A stretch of 64,000 bases of DNA from Arthrinium phaeospermum (Eukaryota > Ascomycota > Sordariomycetes > Amphisphaeriales > Apiosporaceae): positions 1,550,001 through 1,614,000 of the forward strand of contig QYRS01000002.1 in the NCBI GenBank assembly GCA_006503535.1. The letters run 5' to 3'. A program made the translations under genes and the position numbers. Below the pieces are notes generated by a model. That model made no database searches, was not told the DNA's origin, and worked only from the letters and a program-made list of their open reading frames with translations. Below, piece by piece: positions 10,735-22,640 of this stretch. The stretch's first letter is position 1, and every line of letters begins with the position of its first letter.

Positions 10735-13700
10735 AATCTAACAGGACACCTCGCGAGGTGAAGGAGTCGCGAGGGTGTCGAAGTTGCTGGAGGGGAGGGG
10801 AGCCTATTGGATGAGTCGGATTGTCATGACGAAGCCCGTCTTGTAGCGGCGCGACGAAGACAGTGGATGCAATGCAGACCAAACTCGGACAGATGAAGTC
10901 GGCTATAGTCGTGCGCAGGACCCGAGAGGCTCTGGTTACAAGCTGGGGTTCCCACGCATTCGCTCGAGGTCGAAAATGGCAAATACCCTCAGTGGATTCG
11001 AGATCGAGGAGGCCGCTATTCTTCACGGACAAAGGACACGTCGAGGCGCCGGGAGGTTCTTGCAAAATAAAGCAGGCCCGACAATAGAACAGGGTCGCCT
11101 CGACACGGATTCACCAGAACAGGTCGGTCGCGAATGTTGCTGCGATGGGTGACTCGAGAATTGGAATTCGACCGCGGATGGTTGCGAGTGAACGCAGGTT
11201 CGGTTGAGAGTTGGAACGGGCGAGAGGAAAAGGTTGCGCGCCTTTCGAGGAATAGACTTCGAGGGTGGATCCAGGAAGAGATAAATGCATGTAAGAGTTT
11301 CAATTCGAAGGGGAAAAGCCGTTAGGGACAGCGGCGCGTCGAGTCCGTCTTGGAAAGATAATGAAGAGAAATGTGTGTGTTTTGGGGAACAGTAGGGATT
11401 GACGAGAAGGCGTAGGTGAGTACAGATGGAGACTGGGGGGCATGAGAGGATTGAGGGTGGGCAAGGAAAAGACTTGCGTTGCTGAGAGGGAAGCGAGAGA
11501 TTGGGATTGGGAAGCGGAGACTGGGATTGGACTAGGCCTAGCAGGAGCCAGCCGGGAAAGAGAGACGAAAGAGAGAGGCAAGACACACACAAAAGTGAGA
11601 GAGAAGGGAAGAGGGAGAAGGGAAAGCACCACTAGGTGTGCAGCACCACCCACTGCAGCAGCAGCACCAAGCGTCCAGCGGCATCTAACAGCGCGGACTT
11701 ACCATTAACCTACCTAGGCGTCCAGGCAGGTAGCTGATAATGTACAGGCGGGTAACGCAAGGTAAGGTAAGCCTGGGCATCCCGCCAAGTAAATTCAGCA
11801 CACCTAACTCGGCTGTGACTTGACTGCTGGCTGTCCGTCTACCATCTGTCCCAGCCTGGGACAGGACCGACGGGGACTGGGACGAGGCCTGGGACTGGGA
11901 CTGGGACACGGGTGAGAGAGACAGACAGGAAAGGAAACAAGAAGTGCAACTGTACTTGGTTGCGAAGGCATCCCAATTAGGCCTGGTGCCATTGAGAGTA
12001 GAGTGCTCCTGTGAGAAAGTGAGAACACCTACCGTTCGGGAGGCGGGAGAGCGAACAGGCATTTCAACACTTGGATGGCAACTGTCAGTGGCTGCTAGCG
12101 TAGCTCGCGGCGCCTGTTGGATGCACAGTCCCTTTTCCCATCCCAAGCATAAACCGCTTCTTGCCCTCCCGCGATCTCTCTCTCTGTCTCTCTCTTTTGC
12201 TTTGCGGTGCCAATCAGGAGGCTTGCCGGGTGCTGAAATGAAAGACAAGTCTATGATTGCGACTTGGGAATGCAAAAAAAAAAAAAGTGAAAAGAAGTAA
12301 GAAAAATTCACCTTTTTTTGCTCACCTACGTAGATAATTCTTTTCTGTTCTTGTTCGGTTCTATTGAAGAGATGGATGTCGAAGCCAGGCAAATGAAAGC
12401 TTGCTCCATTTCCGTTAGGTTGCGTTGCAACATGGTGGAAGGGAGAGGGAAGGATGACACAGGAGACAGACAAGCAGACTGGCAGGCAGGTTTGCAGGTT
12501 TGCTCCGGGCTGGAGGGACAGCTGGGAGGTGACACTTTTGCGCCCCCGAGTACAAAGCAGGCATGTATGCCAACTCGTAGTCGTACTGTATCACCCTCCC
12601 AACAAGCCACTACCTAGGCATAAGCGGCCGCCCAGGATCAAGCAGTGAGGGAAACGAGGGGTTTTGAAAAAGGGAAACTCGGGCGATTCATCCACGAGTA
12701 GCGGCGCTCGCGGATGCAAGATTATGGGAAGTAGTAGCCACTCACAGGCCGGCATGGGAGGGATGGCTAGACTGCAAGGAGTCTGGTGTACGTCGACCGC
12801 GCAGCACCACGAGCGCAAAAACTCTCGAGTCGATCATCCGGTAATCTTTGTTCCCCACCCCTGCAGAGTGGACGGGGTCCTGATTGACTGATATTCGGAT
12901 GCCTGAGCAGTAGTAGCCTGAGGACAGCAGAATCATACTTCGACCATGCAAGTTGTGGATTTGCCTTTGCAGGAGTAGGTGATAAAAGATGATGATGGTT
13001 GGTGTTGCCCACACACAAATGGGCTCATTTTTGTTTTGTTTTTTCCTGCGGATGAGCTGGGAGCCCGGCATGCTCGAGTGATGGCAAAGTGAGCTTGTTC
13101 CTCATAGTGAAGGGTGGTAATGATCGCACTGATAAGCACCGCCCTGTTGGTGCAATAGTGATTGCAGAACCGCCGGGAGATATCTCCCTCGAGTAAGTCG
13201 GATTCATACATGTAGTGATGAGCGAGCAGCAATATTATTAAATGTTCGGAGCTGCCCAGATCATTTTATGCGATGACGAAACCGTCGGCAGCGGTAGGAG
13301 ACCCCTTCCACCCAGCAACGCAGCACTGCCAGCCTGCCAGCTGCAATACTTCCCTGTCGTGTGCCTCCACATCCGCTTACCCTGTCACAGGCAGGCAGAC
13401 AGACCAGCACAGTGCGTCCGTCCTGGGGAGTCAGTCTTCTGACGAGCCACTTCCATAGGAAAAGCCAGGCAGGCACCAGGTTGGTCCAAATCCAAGAGAT
13501 GCCTCCTCTTCCTACCTGTTAGGGTTTCTCGTTAGGCGAAAACCTTCAGTCTCGTGTTAAAAAGGTTGCGCAACTTGCGCTCTTCTGGCTGCCCCACGTT
13601 GTCGCAAGACTGTCTCGAAATAATCACGCCTGTACGGATATATGACCATGCCAACATAAGTGCCCATCCACTGTTGGATTTTGCCCATTCGACTTGTGGC

Positions 13701-16264
13701 AGTTCTACCAGCTCTTTGGGGGTAGCTATGCGCGCCATCGCTCAGGGGCGGCAGGTACATTTGATGAGGAAAAAAAAGACAACACGAAAGGCCACAAGGG
13801 TAACGTAAGTTTGATGAAAGTTTAACCAACCCCCAATAACTGCCGTCGCAATTAAGGATCGTCAAACAGTGCTACTACCATGGTCCTACAGATCGCTGTG
13901 TGTCCTAGAAATAGTTCTTCTATGGTGCTCGGTATTTATCAGGTTACAGTTGTCGACCAAGTTTCTAGACTCAAGAGATTTCCAGTTGGAATGTCAGGTG
14001 AGTCCTTGACTCAGGATAGTGTTTAACAGGCGAACTCAAAACATTTCGGAGTCATGCATCAATTCCCACTGTTAGAGGTAGCTTGGAATGCGCTTCAGAC
14101 CTTCTGGGGCACGTGATAGGTACAGAAAATCGCATGACTTCAATGCGAGCTGGCGATAGAATGTTCGACACGGCTGCGAATCCAATCCCGAAGATATCGA
14201 TGACACCGAGAAGCCATATGGCCATCACCAACTAATATGGACTGGGAAGGTAGGTCTCTTGGTCGCAATGAAATGTCTTTGGCTACTTATTCGCTGAAAA
14301 TGTACGATCCCATGTCTGCTTGGCAACTGGGAATTTATCCCACTATTCTGTAGCTATCACCCACTGGACGACGATAACGTTTCTCTATGTAAAACATGGC
14401 GTCTTTTTCCGAGTCGTTTCACAGAAGCATGATGGCGGGGTTGAATGTGAAGGATACTCTCTGTACAAATCTGGTAATGTTTTAATGCAAGTTTATCCAG
14501 TGCACATCGAGAGTAATGTGCAGGGTCAGTAGCAGGTGCTTCGTGCGCACTTTTAGATAAGGTTCAGTGTTTCAATCAATGATCATTCATTGGCCAGACG
14601 CTTGTGTTTGTCTACCTGGGTATCCACTTCCTAAGCCGGCAAGCTACCGGAGATACTTTCTGGTTTAGGCTTAGCAGCCTGGCGCTCATACCAGTCACAA
14701 TCAGATCCTGGATCACTGCGGGGCGTCAAATCCCAACAGCTGAGAGCTTCTGGCCAATGAAAAATCAGCATCTCCGTACCTGCTGAATTAGTGGGTACCA
14801 ATGTGCTGCTGAGGCCGAAACACACAATCAGCCTGCCCTCAGTCCGCCTTCTAGCTCGTATAAGTATCACCTTTCTCCCCAACCATTTGGACTTTTCTTC
14901 TCTTTCTCTTCTTCATACTTACCTTGCTGGGGCTCGGGGAGATCAAGTATTCCTTGGGCCAGGTGTTGGGCAGTCTTCATTGCACAGCGAGGCACTGCCC
15001 CTCCTATACTATCCTTCGGGGTCGTATTCAGTGGAATTTTTGATACCTAAACATTTTCATCATGATGTGGTGCTTCGCGCATCGTTATGAAGAAGAAGTT
15101 TGATGTATTGCGTTGGAATTTCGCGTTTGAACCGGCTCTCACATCAGCTGAAGCTGCCCATAGACATTGCCGAAGGACAATTCCGCGAGCTCACACTGGT
15201 TCAACCTGCGCGGCGCTCCGGCTAGCGAGTTTGGCATTCATGATATCTCCGCGACGCACAATCGCGGTACAGCACGCCGTAGCTGTCATTCTCTACCGCT
15301 ACAAAAATAAACCTCAGTACCATGAGCACAAAATTGTCATCTTGCGCAAGCGTATTCATTGGTCGGCAGACGGGTTTTCTCCATATTTTGACGACATCTA
15401 CTACTACATACTTAACTATCTCGATGTTTATGTCAACATGCGTACTTCGATGTCACATTGCCCCTGCAAGCTGAGTCTCTTGATAACTGCTCATGCATGC
15501 GAGCCTGTACGAAAATGCCACATGTGTAACTACATACGTCAGGGCGACACCCCTACTTGTCTAAGCTCACCGTCGCGCTTCCACTCGTTGTTTGTTTCGA
15601 CCAATGGACTTGTACTCATGGCTATTTTACAGGCGCCCAGGAGGACGACTGGGCGACGAAGAATCTATGTTGACCGTGCCATGCAGTAACGTCCCTGGAG
15701 TGCCAGCATCTTCTGCAGACTGAACTGGCGGGCAGCGACAGTGACCTGGTTCGGAAGACCATGTTTCAAGAAACTACCCCAGCAAGACTTGTACAACGTA
15801 ACCCAGGCAGAGGAATTAATTGTTTGGGGAGAAGCGATATCTGATCTTGCCCATCGCCGAGGTAGAGTTTTCTGCGTACTACACATGTACTTAGCTATGA
15901 GCCTATGATGGTAGGTTCCCAAGCAAGATACGACGCCCAAGCACGAATTCCAAGAGCCACCTTCATTACTACTTACTGCTTCTACAAGTCGACGTATGGA
16001 TTGCTATGGAGTTCTCCGGCACATCTCTATCCGAACTCATATCCCAGTATTTATTTTCATGTTATGGATGTCAGCCAAAAAGGTACTCGGCTGTCTTTTC
16101 TTGGTTTTCACCTAGTGATGACCCAGAAGGCCTGGTAGGCGACAATGAGCTGTCAGGTCTCGTCAAACCCTTGACCGCATGATGTATGCAGCCTGTGCAT
16201 ACCATACTTTAGCAAGAACAATACGAGGAGACAGGCAAGGTCCTCCAATATTTATATATATATA
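10735..16264. other. Long intergenic block, first part; SET3 5' leader then gene-poor DNA
   Basis: The first ~1 kb upstream of the SET3-like ATG is CT-rich on the minus strand, as expected of a long fungal 5' leader and promoter. Around 11875-11910 there is a GGGACT hexamer repeat. From ~13.8 kb on the sequence is less GC-rich, and ORFs are short, on both strands, with no recognisable domain. The longest (15087..15689, 200 aa) has no family resemblance and is not annotated. I find no RNA gene. Confidence 0.5.
16252..16263. repeat. Short AT microsatellite
   Basis: A (TA)n tract lies just beside the GMC relic (TATATATATATA within AATATTTATATATATATATC). Confidence 0.8.
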
Positions 16265-16750
16265 TCAAAGAAGAAAACAATGAGAAAAAATAGGAGGCTG
16301 CTCGCCTTCTTGGCTGCTGCGTATGCTAGTATGGCAGCCTGGATGTGTCACTCCGGGAATCATTGGCATCAAGCCCACACATCCACAACCCTGTAGTTCT
16401 GCGAGCCATACAAGACCTTGAACGAGGGGTCGACCACACCGCCAATGTTCCGCAGCATCATGACCATCGTCCCGCTCGGGTGGAACTCCGTCCCCACGTG
16501 TTCGCGGATCCGCTGGCCCCGCGCACATGGCGGGCCCCCGTTACGATGATGAGGAAGATGTCCGGGGAGGACGCCTGGACCGTGCCGAGGGGGTACGGCT
16601 GCATGGCGCTGATGGAGAGCTGGACCCACGACGTCGCCACAAGGTCGCCACAAGCTATGGAGGTGGTCTGCATAGCTGGTGTGCAATGGGGAGTTGGGAG
16701 GCGTTCGGAGCAGGACGCCGGAGATGGGCTGTTGCTGCCACAAATAGGGC
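16265..16750 (-). pseudogene. Relic of a GMC (glucose-methanol-choline) oxidoreductase, C-terminal part
   Basis: Fragments in three minus-strand frames resemble the conserved C-terminus of GMC flavoenzymes. AMQPYPLGTVQASSPD (about 16590-16635) matches the 'hPxSrGsV.l.s.dP' segment. IREHVGTEFHPSGTM ... NIGGVVDPSFKVLYGSQNYRVVD (about 16385-16515) matches the HPxGTcsM...GGVVDprLkVyG..NLRVVDaS block, which contains the active-site histidine. MPMIPGVTH in another frame (about 16330-16370) matches the terminal 'iP.ipG.H'. The residues normally between the first two blocks are missing, and no N-terminal Rossmann motif (GxGxxG) is visible nearby. The piece is therefore deleted and frameshifted. It sits alone in the gene-poor block as a GC-rich island. 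The original function (glucose oxidase, aryl-alcohol oxidase or a choline-type enzyme) cannot be told. Confidence 0.7.
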
Positions 16751-16850
16751 TTGGCGGTTCATCGCCTGGGCTGTCCAGAGGCTAACGTTTAAACACATTC
16801 GTGTAATAAACCGATCGAACAGAACTGATTGATGCCGAGAAATGCACATT

Positions 16851-19081
16851 CAGTTTGGCGTGGATTCATCCAACGCGCCTATAAGCAACGTATCATCCGC
16901 TTTTGATCTTCCTCGATGTTCTCATCTCTGTCAAGTTGTCTACTGACAATCAGCACTTATTGTAACGAGACATCCACGAAAGAGGCTACCCGCAGTCATT
17001 ACTAAATTGGATCATCGGTTCATCGTGGTAGTGCTGTCCAACTTCTGGCAGTTCCATCACAGCATCGGCACTGAGCTTTGAGTGACGCTGCGATGGTGCA
17101 AAGGCCGAGATTTACAATTGCACCGGCGATATGGAGCGAGCCAACAGGACCACTTCTTCATTGCACAAGACAGCCTGTAGGGTTTCCGGCCAAGTGTAGG
17201 GGCCACGAATTAAGGTACGCAGCACGGTCGTCTAACAGTGACTGGTTGTTCTCCGACATGCTGCTATGTACCATGCCCACCCCGATGCTACACCTGCGTC
17301 GAAATGGCTCTCCGGCTTTTACATCATGACAGGTTCCGAAGAGGCGTTTGAATGGTTTTACGAAACTGGTTATGGAAATATCGTTGGCATCTAACTCAAA
17401 CCGCGCCATCTATGTCATGATGTGACAAGCCAGGCTAGACACGCCGAATCGAATACTTGAGGTTAATGTCAAATTTCTCAGAGCCGATAGATCACCGGCG
17501 CCCAAAGAAAGCCATCAACTAACCATCTAATTCGTATCTTTAGGGGAAATATGGCAAGATACCATCCCATCCAGGTTTGCAAAGAGCCCCCCCCCCCCCC
17601 CAGCATCATACTCGGCCTTGGACCTTTATATCTAGCGGGAGCCTTCCATAACCGTACTCTCGCCAACCACCTGCCCTTGGTTAAAGGAAATGGATTGGTT
17701 GCCAGGATCAGCCTGCGAAGTTCCAGTCATAGGCGAAGGTCACCCAGCCTAATCTCACCAGGCGCCGTGATAGTCCCTATCGAATATAATGAGTTACCAT
17801 CGGTCGTTTAACAGTGTCCGTTGACACTCACAGACCACTTGCCTCAATGAGCGGAACCGAAACTGCTTATTCCGTCAGAACGCGTCTATATATCTCAGTT
17901 TTGTATCGTGAGCAACTGGCCTTTTGGATTCTGCTCCTACACCAGCACTGACGATGATACGGCCGTAAGGCTCACCAGTCGCAACTCGTGTCTCATCATT
18001 ACCGGTATAATTGCATTCAAAGGAGTAATCAAGATCATTAGACGCCAATCAAGCTTGCAGAGACTTATATTGAATAGAGGACAATTCGGTGGTAAGTCAA
18101 AGGGACGATGAAAGCTCGTCTTCCATTAACAAGGAGCGATACCCAAGAATCAAGTATCTGTTTGTAGTATCAAGCAGTATGGTTGGAGACGCCCAAGAGA
18201 CAACTAAAGGTGGATTCCAGAAATCTAGGTTGACGGTCATGCACGAATCAAGCCCAGGCCGCCCTTACAACACGGGGTTCTCTCTATCCATTAACTTGAG
18301 CATCTATCATCTGCTCGTTATACATGTACGTTGTGTGCATTGACTGGTCTCCAGCTCCTGTTTGACACCTCCAATACCGGTACTACCGACTGGGGCTGGT
18401 GAGGTGAGCCCAGTACCATTCGACGGAATTCTTGCATAAGTCCATGGAATGCCATGTGGCTATTTTGGTTACCTAGTCCGGAGTCTTCTCAGCATCCCTA
18501 CGAAGAAAGGAAGGGGTTTTATTGCTTGTCCAATCAACATCCACCTAGGGGCGGGATAATTTCTGGGGCTCTTTTGTGACTGGCTCTTCCCTACGGCTTA
18601 CTTTCCGTGCTACGCCAAGGACATGGGTCTGCATCGACACCATCAGGAACACCATCTTGAAGGTTTGGTAACTAGAAGCAGTCTGGTAGTAGCAATAAAA
18701 ATCAACTCGGAATAGAAAATGTAACATATGAGTCTGTATGTACATGTAAGTGGCATTATTAACGATCAGATAAGAATCTTCTCAGGCTGATGTCATGGTC
18801 CCCACAGTTGTAGAACACATCTGCAATTGGCCGATGCCGGCCTGATGGACCGAATTTAGCATTTGAGGGTCAAAGTTCAGTTCCCCTTCCCTATCTCTTA
18901 TCAGATCCAGCGAATCCTGAGTCACTGCGCATTCCATTGAATGATATAATTCGGTACCATCAGCGTCTTACTCGCAGCCCCCTGCCGGTAAAGTGCTGAG
19001 AACGGTGCAGCAAGTCATTAAAATACGACTTGGCACGAAGAATCCATCAATAACCCAATCGTTGTCTGAGTGTTTCGGAAA
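16851..19081. other. Intergenic block, second part, up to the ARG2 leader
   Basis: No supported gene was found. There is a poly-C run of about 15 near 17587-17600. ORFs are under 90 aa and unrelated to known domains. The last few hundred bases presumably carry the ARG2 promoter. Confidence 0.5.
17586..17601. repeat. Homopolymer C tract
   Basis: A run of roughly fifteen cytosines follows AAAGAG. Its exact length may be affected by sequencing. Confidence 0.8.
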
Positions 19082-19099
19082 ATGCCACTATCGACATGA
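19082..19099 (+). promoter_or_regulatory. Candidate uORF (MPLST) overlapping the inferred ARG2 start in an ATGA
   Basis: ATG CCA CTA TCG ACA TGA encodes five codons. Its TGA (19097-19099) overlaps the inferred main ATG (19096-19098) by two bases. Such an arrangement would favour termination-reinitiation or leaky scanning and could lower ARG2 translation. It depends on the inferred first exon and on the transcript starting upstream of 19082. Confidence 0.45.
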
Positions 19100-21242
19100 G
19101 TTTGCGGACGACTGCCTTGAAGGCTAGTTCTAGCTTCCATGTGAGCGTGCCTCTCTCCATTACTCATTTACATTCCACGACGGTACATAATGGCTGATCC
19201 ATAACAATAGATACCAAATTGTCCTGGGTGCCACAGAGGAATTTCAACCAAAATAGCCGATGGCTCCTCACTGCAGCCACCGCACCACTCTGGGGCATCA
19301 CGGAATAGTGGTCGCCTTGCAAACTCGGTAGCATACAGAAAGTCCCGGTTTGCCTCAATACCAGAAGCACAAAGGCAACAAAAGAACATAGACAGGGTAA
19401 CCTTACTGGCATTCGGCCGTCACTGGGTTTGGCTAACGATCGCTTCAGGATTTCCTGGTTTCTGTTTTGGAAACATCAGTCACCAAGCGCGATGCTCGTG
19501 CCTATATCAACAAGTTCGCTCCCTTGCTGGAGAGAAAGAGGATTGGCTTCAAGCAACAAATAGCAAAATCGGCAACCAGGGACCCGTCCCATGGAGTACA
19601 GAAAGAGGACCAAGACGGGTCACTCCAAAGCACGCAGCCGCCCGTTGAAAACGCAACACAACCGCCGCTCTTCGTGGCCATAGTGAAGTTCCGGGCTCCC
19701 CAAGAAGCAGACGACAGCACGATCCTGGGCGTAGCCAAGTCCCTCAGCGCGCTGAAGACGCTTGGCTTGATTAGCATTGTTGTTGTGGACTGCGATGGTG
19801 TGACTGGAACCGATGCCGAACGCCGCCATGCCATTGATGCACAAGCCAACCGCATTGCGGAAGCCATCGACTTGTTTGACGAGGAGGGAGCCGTAGTTCT
19901 CGGCACCCCGCTGACTATAGGGGATTCCGTTGGTAAAGGAACATCACCATACGTGTCCGAGGATCTTTTCGTCACCGACTCAAGTAGTCTCTTGCAATCA
20001 TTGCAAGACGACGTCATTCCTGTTATACCGTCGGTTGGGGAGACGGAGCAAAGTATCGCTTATAGATGTGTCGACGCCAACGACGCAGTCCTGGCTTTGA
20101 CGAGACAACTGTCAGGTCTCCAATTCTTGGGACAGCCAACGGAGGATAAACATATCTTGCAACGATTGAAGGCTACCGAGGTGTACAGGCTAATCATCCT
20201 AGATTCTGTCGGGGGAGTGCCCGCAAATAATCGCGCCACAGGCCGTTACATGTTTCTGAACCTGGAGCAAGAGTACGAGGAAGTTACTCAATCCCTCGCA
20301 GAATCAATCTCGAATGCAGGCTCGAGCGATCCGGCAACAGTGCAGGAAAACCAACACCACCTGCGGAATGCACAGCTGGCCCGAAAGGCGCTGTCACTTT
20401 TACCCCCTACATCGTCTGCTATCATAACGACGCCTCAAGATGCTGCTAATGAGCGTCCTCAGGATGAGGCTGACTCTGGTTGGCCGTCCGTGGGCACTCG
20501 TAGGAAACTCAACCCGCTCATACACAATCTTCTCACGGATAAGCCTGCACAGTCATCCTCTCTGCCATCTGGAAGATTCACTCCTGTCGTGTCTTCCAAT
20601 GGCGCAGCCCAGTTGGGCTCAAGCACAACGCTGGCCAAGCGCGGGATGCATGTCACGATCCTTCCGGATCCTCGAGTTTCGATGTGGCAACCGCCTCGGC
20701 CAGGAGAGCCACGACTGAGACTCACCGATTCCTCCGTAGACCTCCCTCGGCTTGTACATCTGATCAATGACTCTTTTGGGCGGAAACTGGATGTTGAGCA
20801 TTACCTAAAGCGAGTCGAAGGGAACCTAGCTGGCATCATCATCGCTGGCGAGTACGAGGGGGGCGCCATTTTGACATGGGAGAAGCCGCACGATGTAGAT
20901 GCCTCTGGGAACGTTGACCCATCCAGATTGGTCCCGTACCTGGACAAATTCGCCGTCTTGAGGAAGAGCCAAGGCGCTGGAGGGGTCGCAGATATCGTCT
21001 TCAATGCAATGGTACGGGACTGTTTCCCGTACGGGGTCTGCTGGAGGAGCAGAAAAGATAACCCGGTGAACAAGTGGTATCATGAGCGATCTGCAGGATC
21101 ACTGAAAATAAGGGATATGAACTGGGCAATGTTCTGGACGACACCTGAACTGGCCTTGGATGACCAAAAGTTCAGAGATTACGAGAGTGTATGCCGCGGG
21201 GTCGAACCATCTTGGGCAGATAAGAAACAGGTCGCAGACTAG
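19096..21242 (+). CDS. ARG2: Mitochondrial N-acetylglutamate synthase (NAGS)
   Basis: The enzyme catalyses the first step of arginine/ornithine synthesis, acetyl-CoA + glutamate to N-acetylglutamate, in the mitochondrial matrix (called arg-14 in Neurospora). Three exons are inferred, all in phase 0: 19096..19140, 19211..19396 and 19449..21242, giving about 674 aa. Exon 1 encodes MSLRTTALKASSSFH, an Arg/Ser-rich mitochondrial presequence. The second junction restores KNIDR|DFLVSVLETSVTKRDARAY, a conserved fungal NAGS N-terminal block. The middle is the degenerate amino-acid-kinase-like domain. Residues ~470-660 form the NAT domain, with YLDKFAVLRKSQGAGGVADIVF and CWRSRKDNPVNKWYHERSAGS, which bind acetyl-CoA and glutamate. 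The large third exon is certain; the first small exon is the least secure part. A five-codon uORF touches the start. Confidence 0.93.
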
Positions 21243-22640
21243 GTTATGTAGGGTGGAGAATACAGTCTGGATATTGACCACAGGCCACTGCATTCACGAG
21301 TCTTCTGTGTAGTTCCAGTCCTACATCTAACGCGAGTGGCTTGATTGTAACACCCATTCGGGAGAAATAGTGTATACTAACATGCAATCAGTAATTGGGG
21401 GACCACGCACTGGCTATCCATGAATTTAGAATCGCTATATGATGGTATCAGTGATCGAGTGGGAATATGACATCGCACATCGCGGGGCAGACGGGCAGGG
21501 CGGTCAAGGCGGGTTTTGGTAGTGGGGTTTTCGATAACACTGACTCGACCCCCCAGGGTAGCTGCAGCCTACGTTGAAGATAAATAGAGGAGCACGCACC
21601 CAGCACCCGAGTCGGTTTTTTACCTAAGTCGAGGCCGGAAACAGCAAAAGGAAGAGGTGCCAAGCACAGCAGTCGAGGCCAAGGCAACAACTCATCTAGG
21701 TGCTAGGATCGAACCAGTATCACGTAAAATCCAATATTCTTTACACATCGCTGACTTTGCGTTTGGGCATTTCCCATTCGGTGCGGGCGGTAAGGCTGGC
21801 GCGGTTTCTGGCTTGGGTAGTTCTGATGACAGCACAACCACCAGAACTGGGCTAGGCGGGGCAGATTTACGATATGCCAAGTGTGCCCTGGGCCGCAAAG
21901 CGAGCAGAGCTGCCCGGGTCACCTCGTCACCTCCTAAGGGGTGGTCATGCAAACCAGGCTATGATATAATGGCAGTGGGCTAAAAATGGAACCATGAAAA
22001 ACTCGACTGGTGTTGGGGGTCTCGCCTCTTGTGCTCGTCAAACACCTTTGGTGCCTGGTGTTTTTCTGGTTTGGCCGACCGAGACAATGAATGGGCTGAA
22101 GAGCGGGCAGGCAAAGAAAGGGCCACGGAAACTACCTGTAAGGTAGAGACGGTGCTAGGCTGTGGTTGGTTAGCGAGGGTGCTTGCGATCCGTTGCGGCG
22201 TTGCCAGGTTGGAAAGTTCTGGATTGTGCAGGAAGGCTCAAAATAGACAACGCACTCCCCTGGGGCCTAGGGGTGCCGCTAGAGGAGGGGAAGACTGTGT
22301 CCTTCCCTATTACTTACTCGACCCGCGCCGCCTGTCGCAAGCCTGGAAGTGCACCAAAAGACTCTGATTTCGTCTCCCCCCCACCCCCACCAAAAACGCA
22401 ATCCAATCAATCACAGTAATAAACACGGGCACTTTTGCGCAACAAACTCGGGCAGCATCCAGACGAGCGCCAACTTTTTTTTACGACCCGGTCTATCTTG
22501 AATCACCAACATCAAAGTTGTAGTTCCTTCATTTTTCTGCTACTGCGCCGACTCCGAACAAAGAAACGCACGATCCGTTCTCTGAAACGACTTTCTTCTA
22601 TTCTTTTGCTTGTGCATTCGACCGTCATATTTGAGCAAAG
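21243..22640. other. Intergenic, ARG2 3' flank and hsp88 promoter/leader
   Basis: This 1.4 kb stretch has no supported gene. The last ~150 bp is a CT-rich leader leading to the hsp88 ATG. I looked for clear NGAAN heat-shock triplets with canonical spacing and found none that I trust. Confidence 0.5.

Noticed and set aside
10571..12473. Minus-strand ORFs of 164, 189 and 262 aa upstream of the SET3-like gene
   Set aside because: The compositions (Ser/Leu/Pro or mixed low complexity) and CT-rich DNA fit a long 5' leader and promoter; no family resemblance or splice continuity.
15087..15689. 200 aa + strand ORF in the gene-poor block
   Set aside because: No recognisable domain, no codon bias like the real genes, and unusual residue mix; likely chance.
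21690..21760. tRNA B-box-like sequence (GGTTCGATCCT on the minus strand)
   Set aside because: No matching A box, the T-stem has a mismatch, and no acceptor stem can be closed.
22560..22610. Heat-shock-element-like TTC/GAA triplets before hsp88
   Set aside because: Spacing between triplets is not the canonical 2 bp, so I do not call an HSE.
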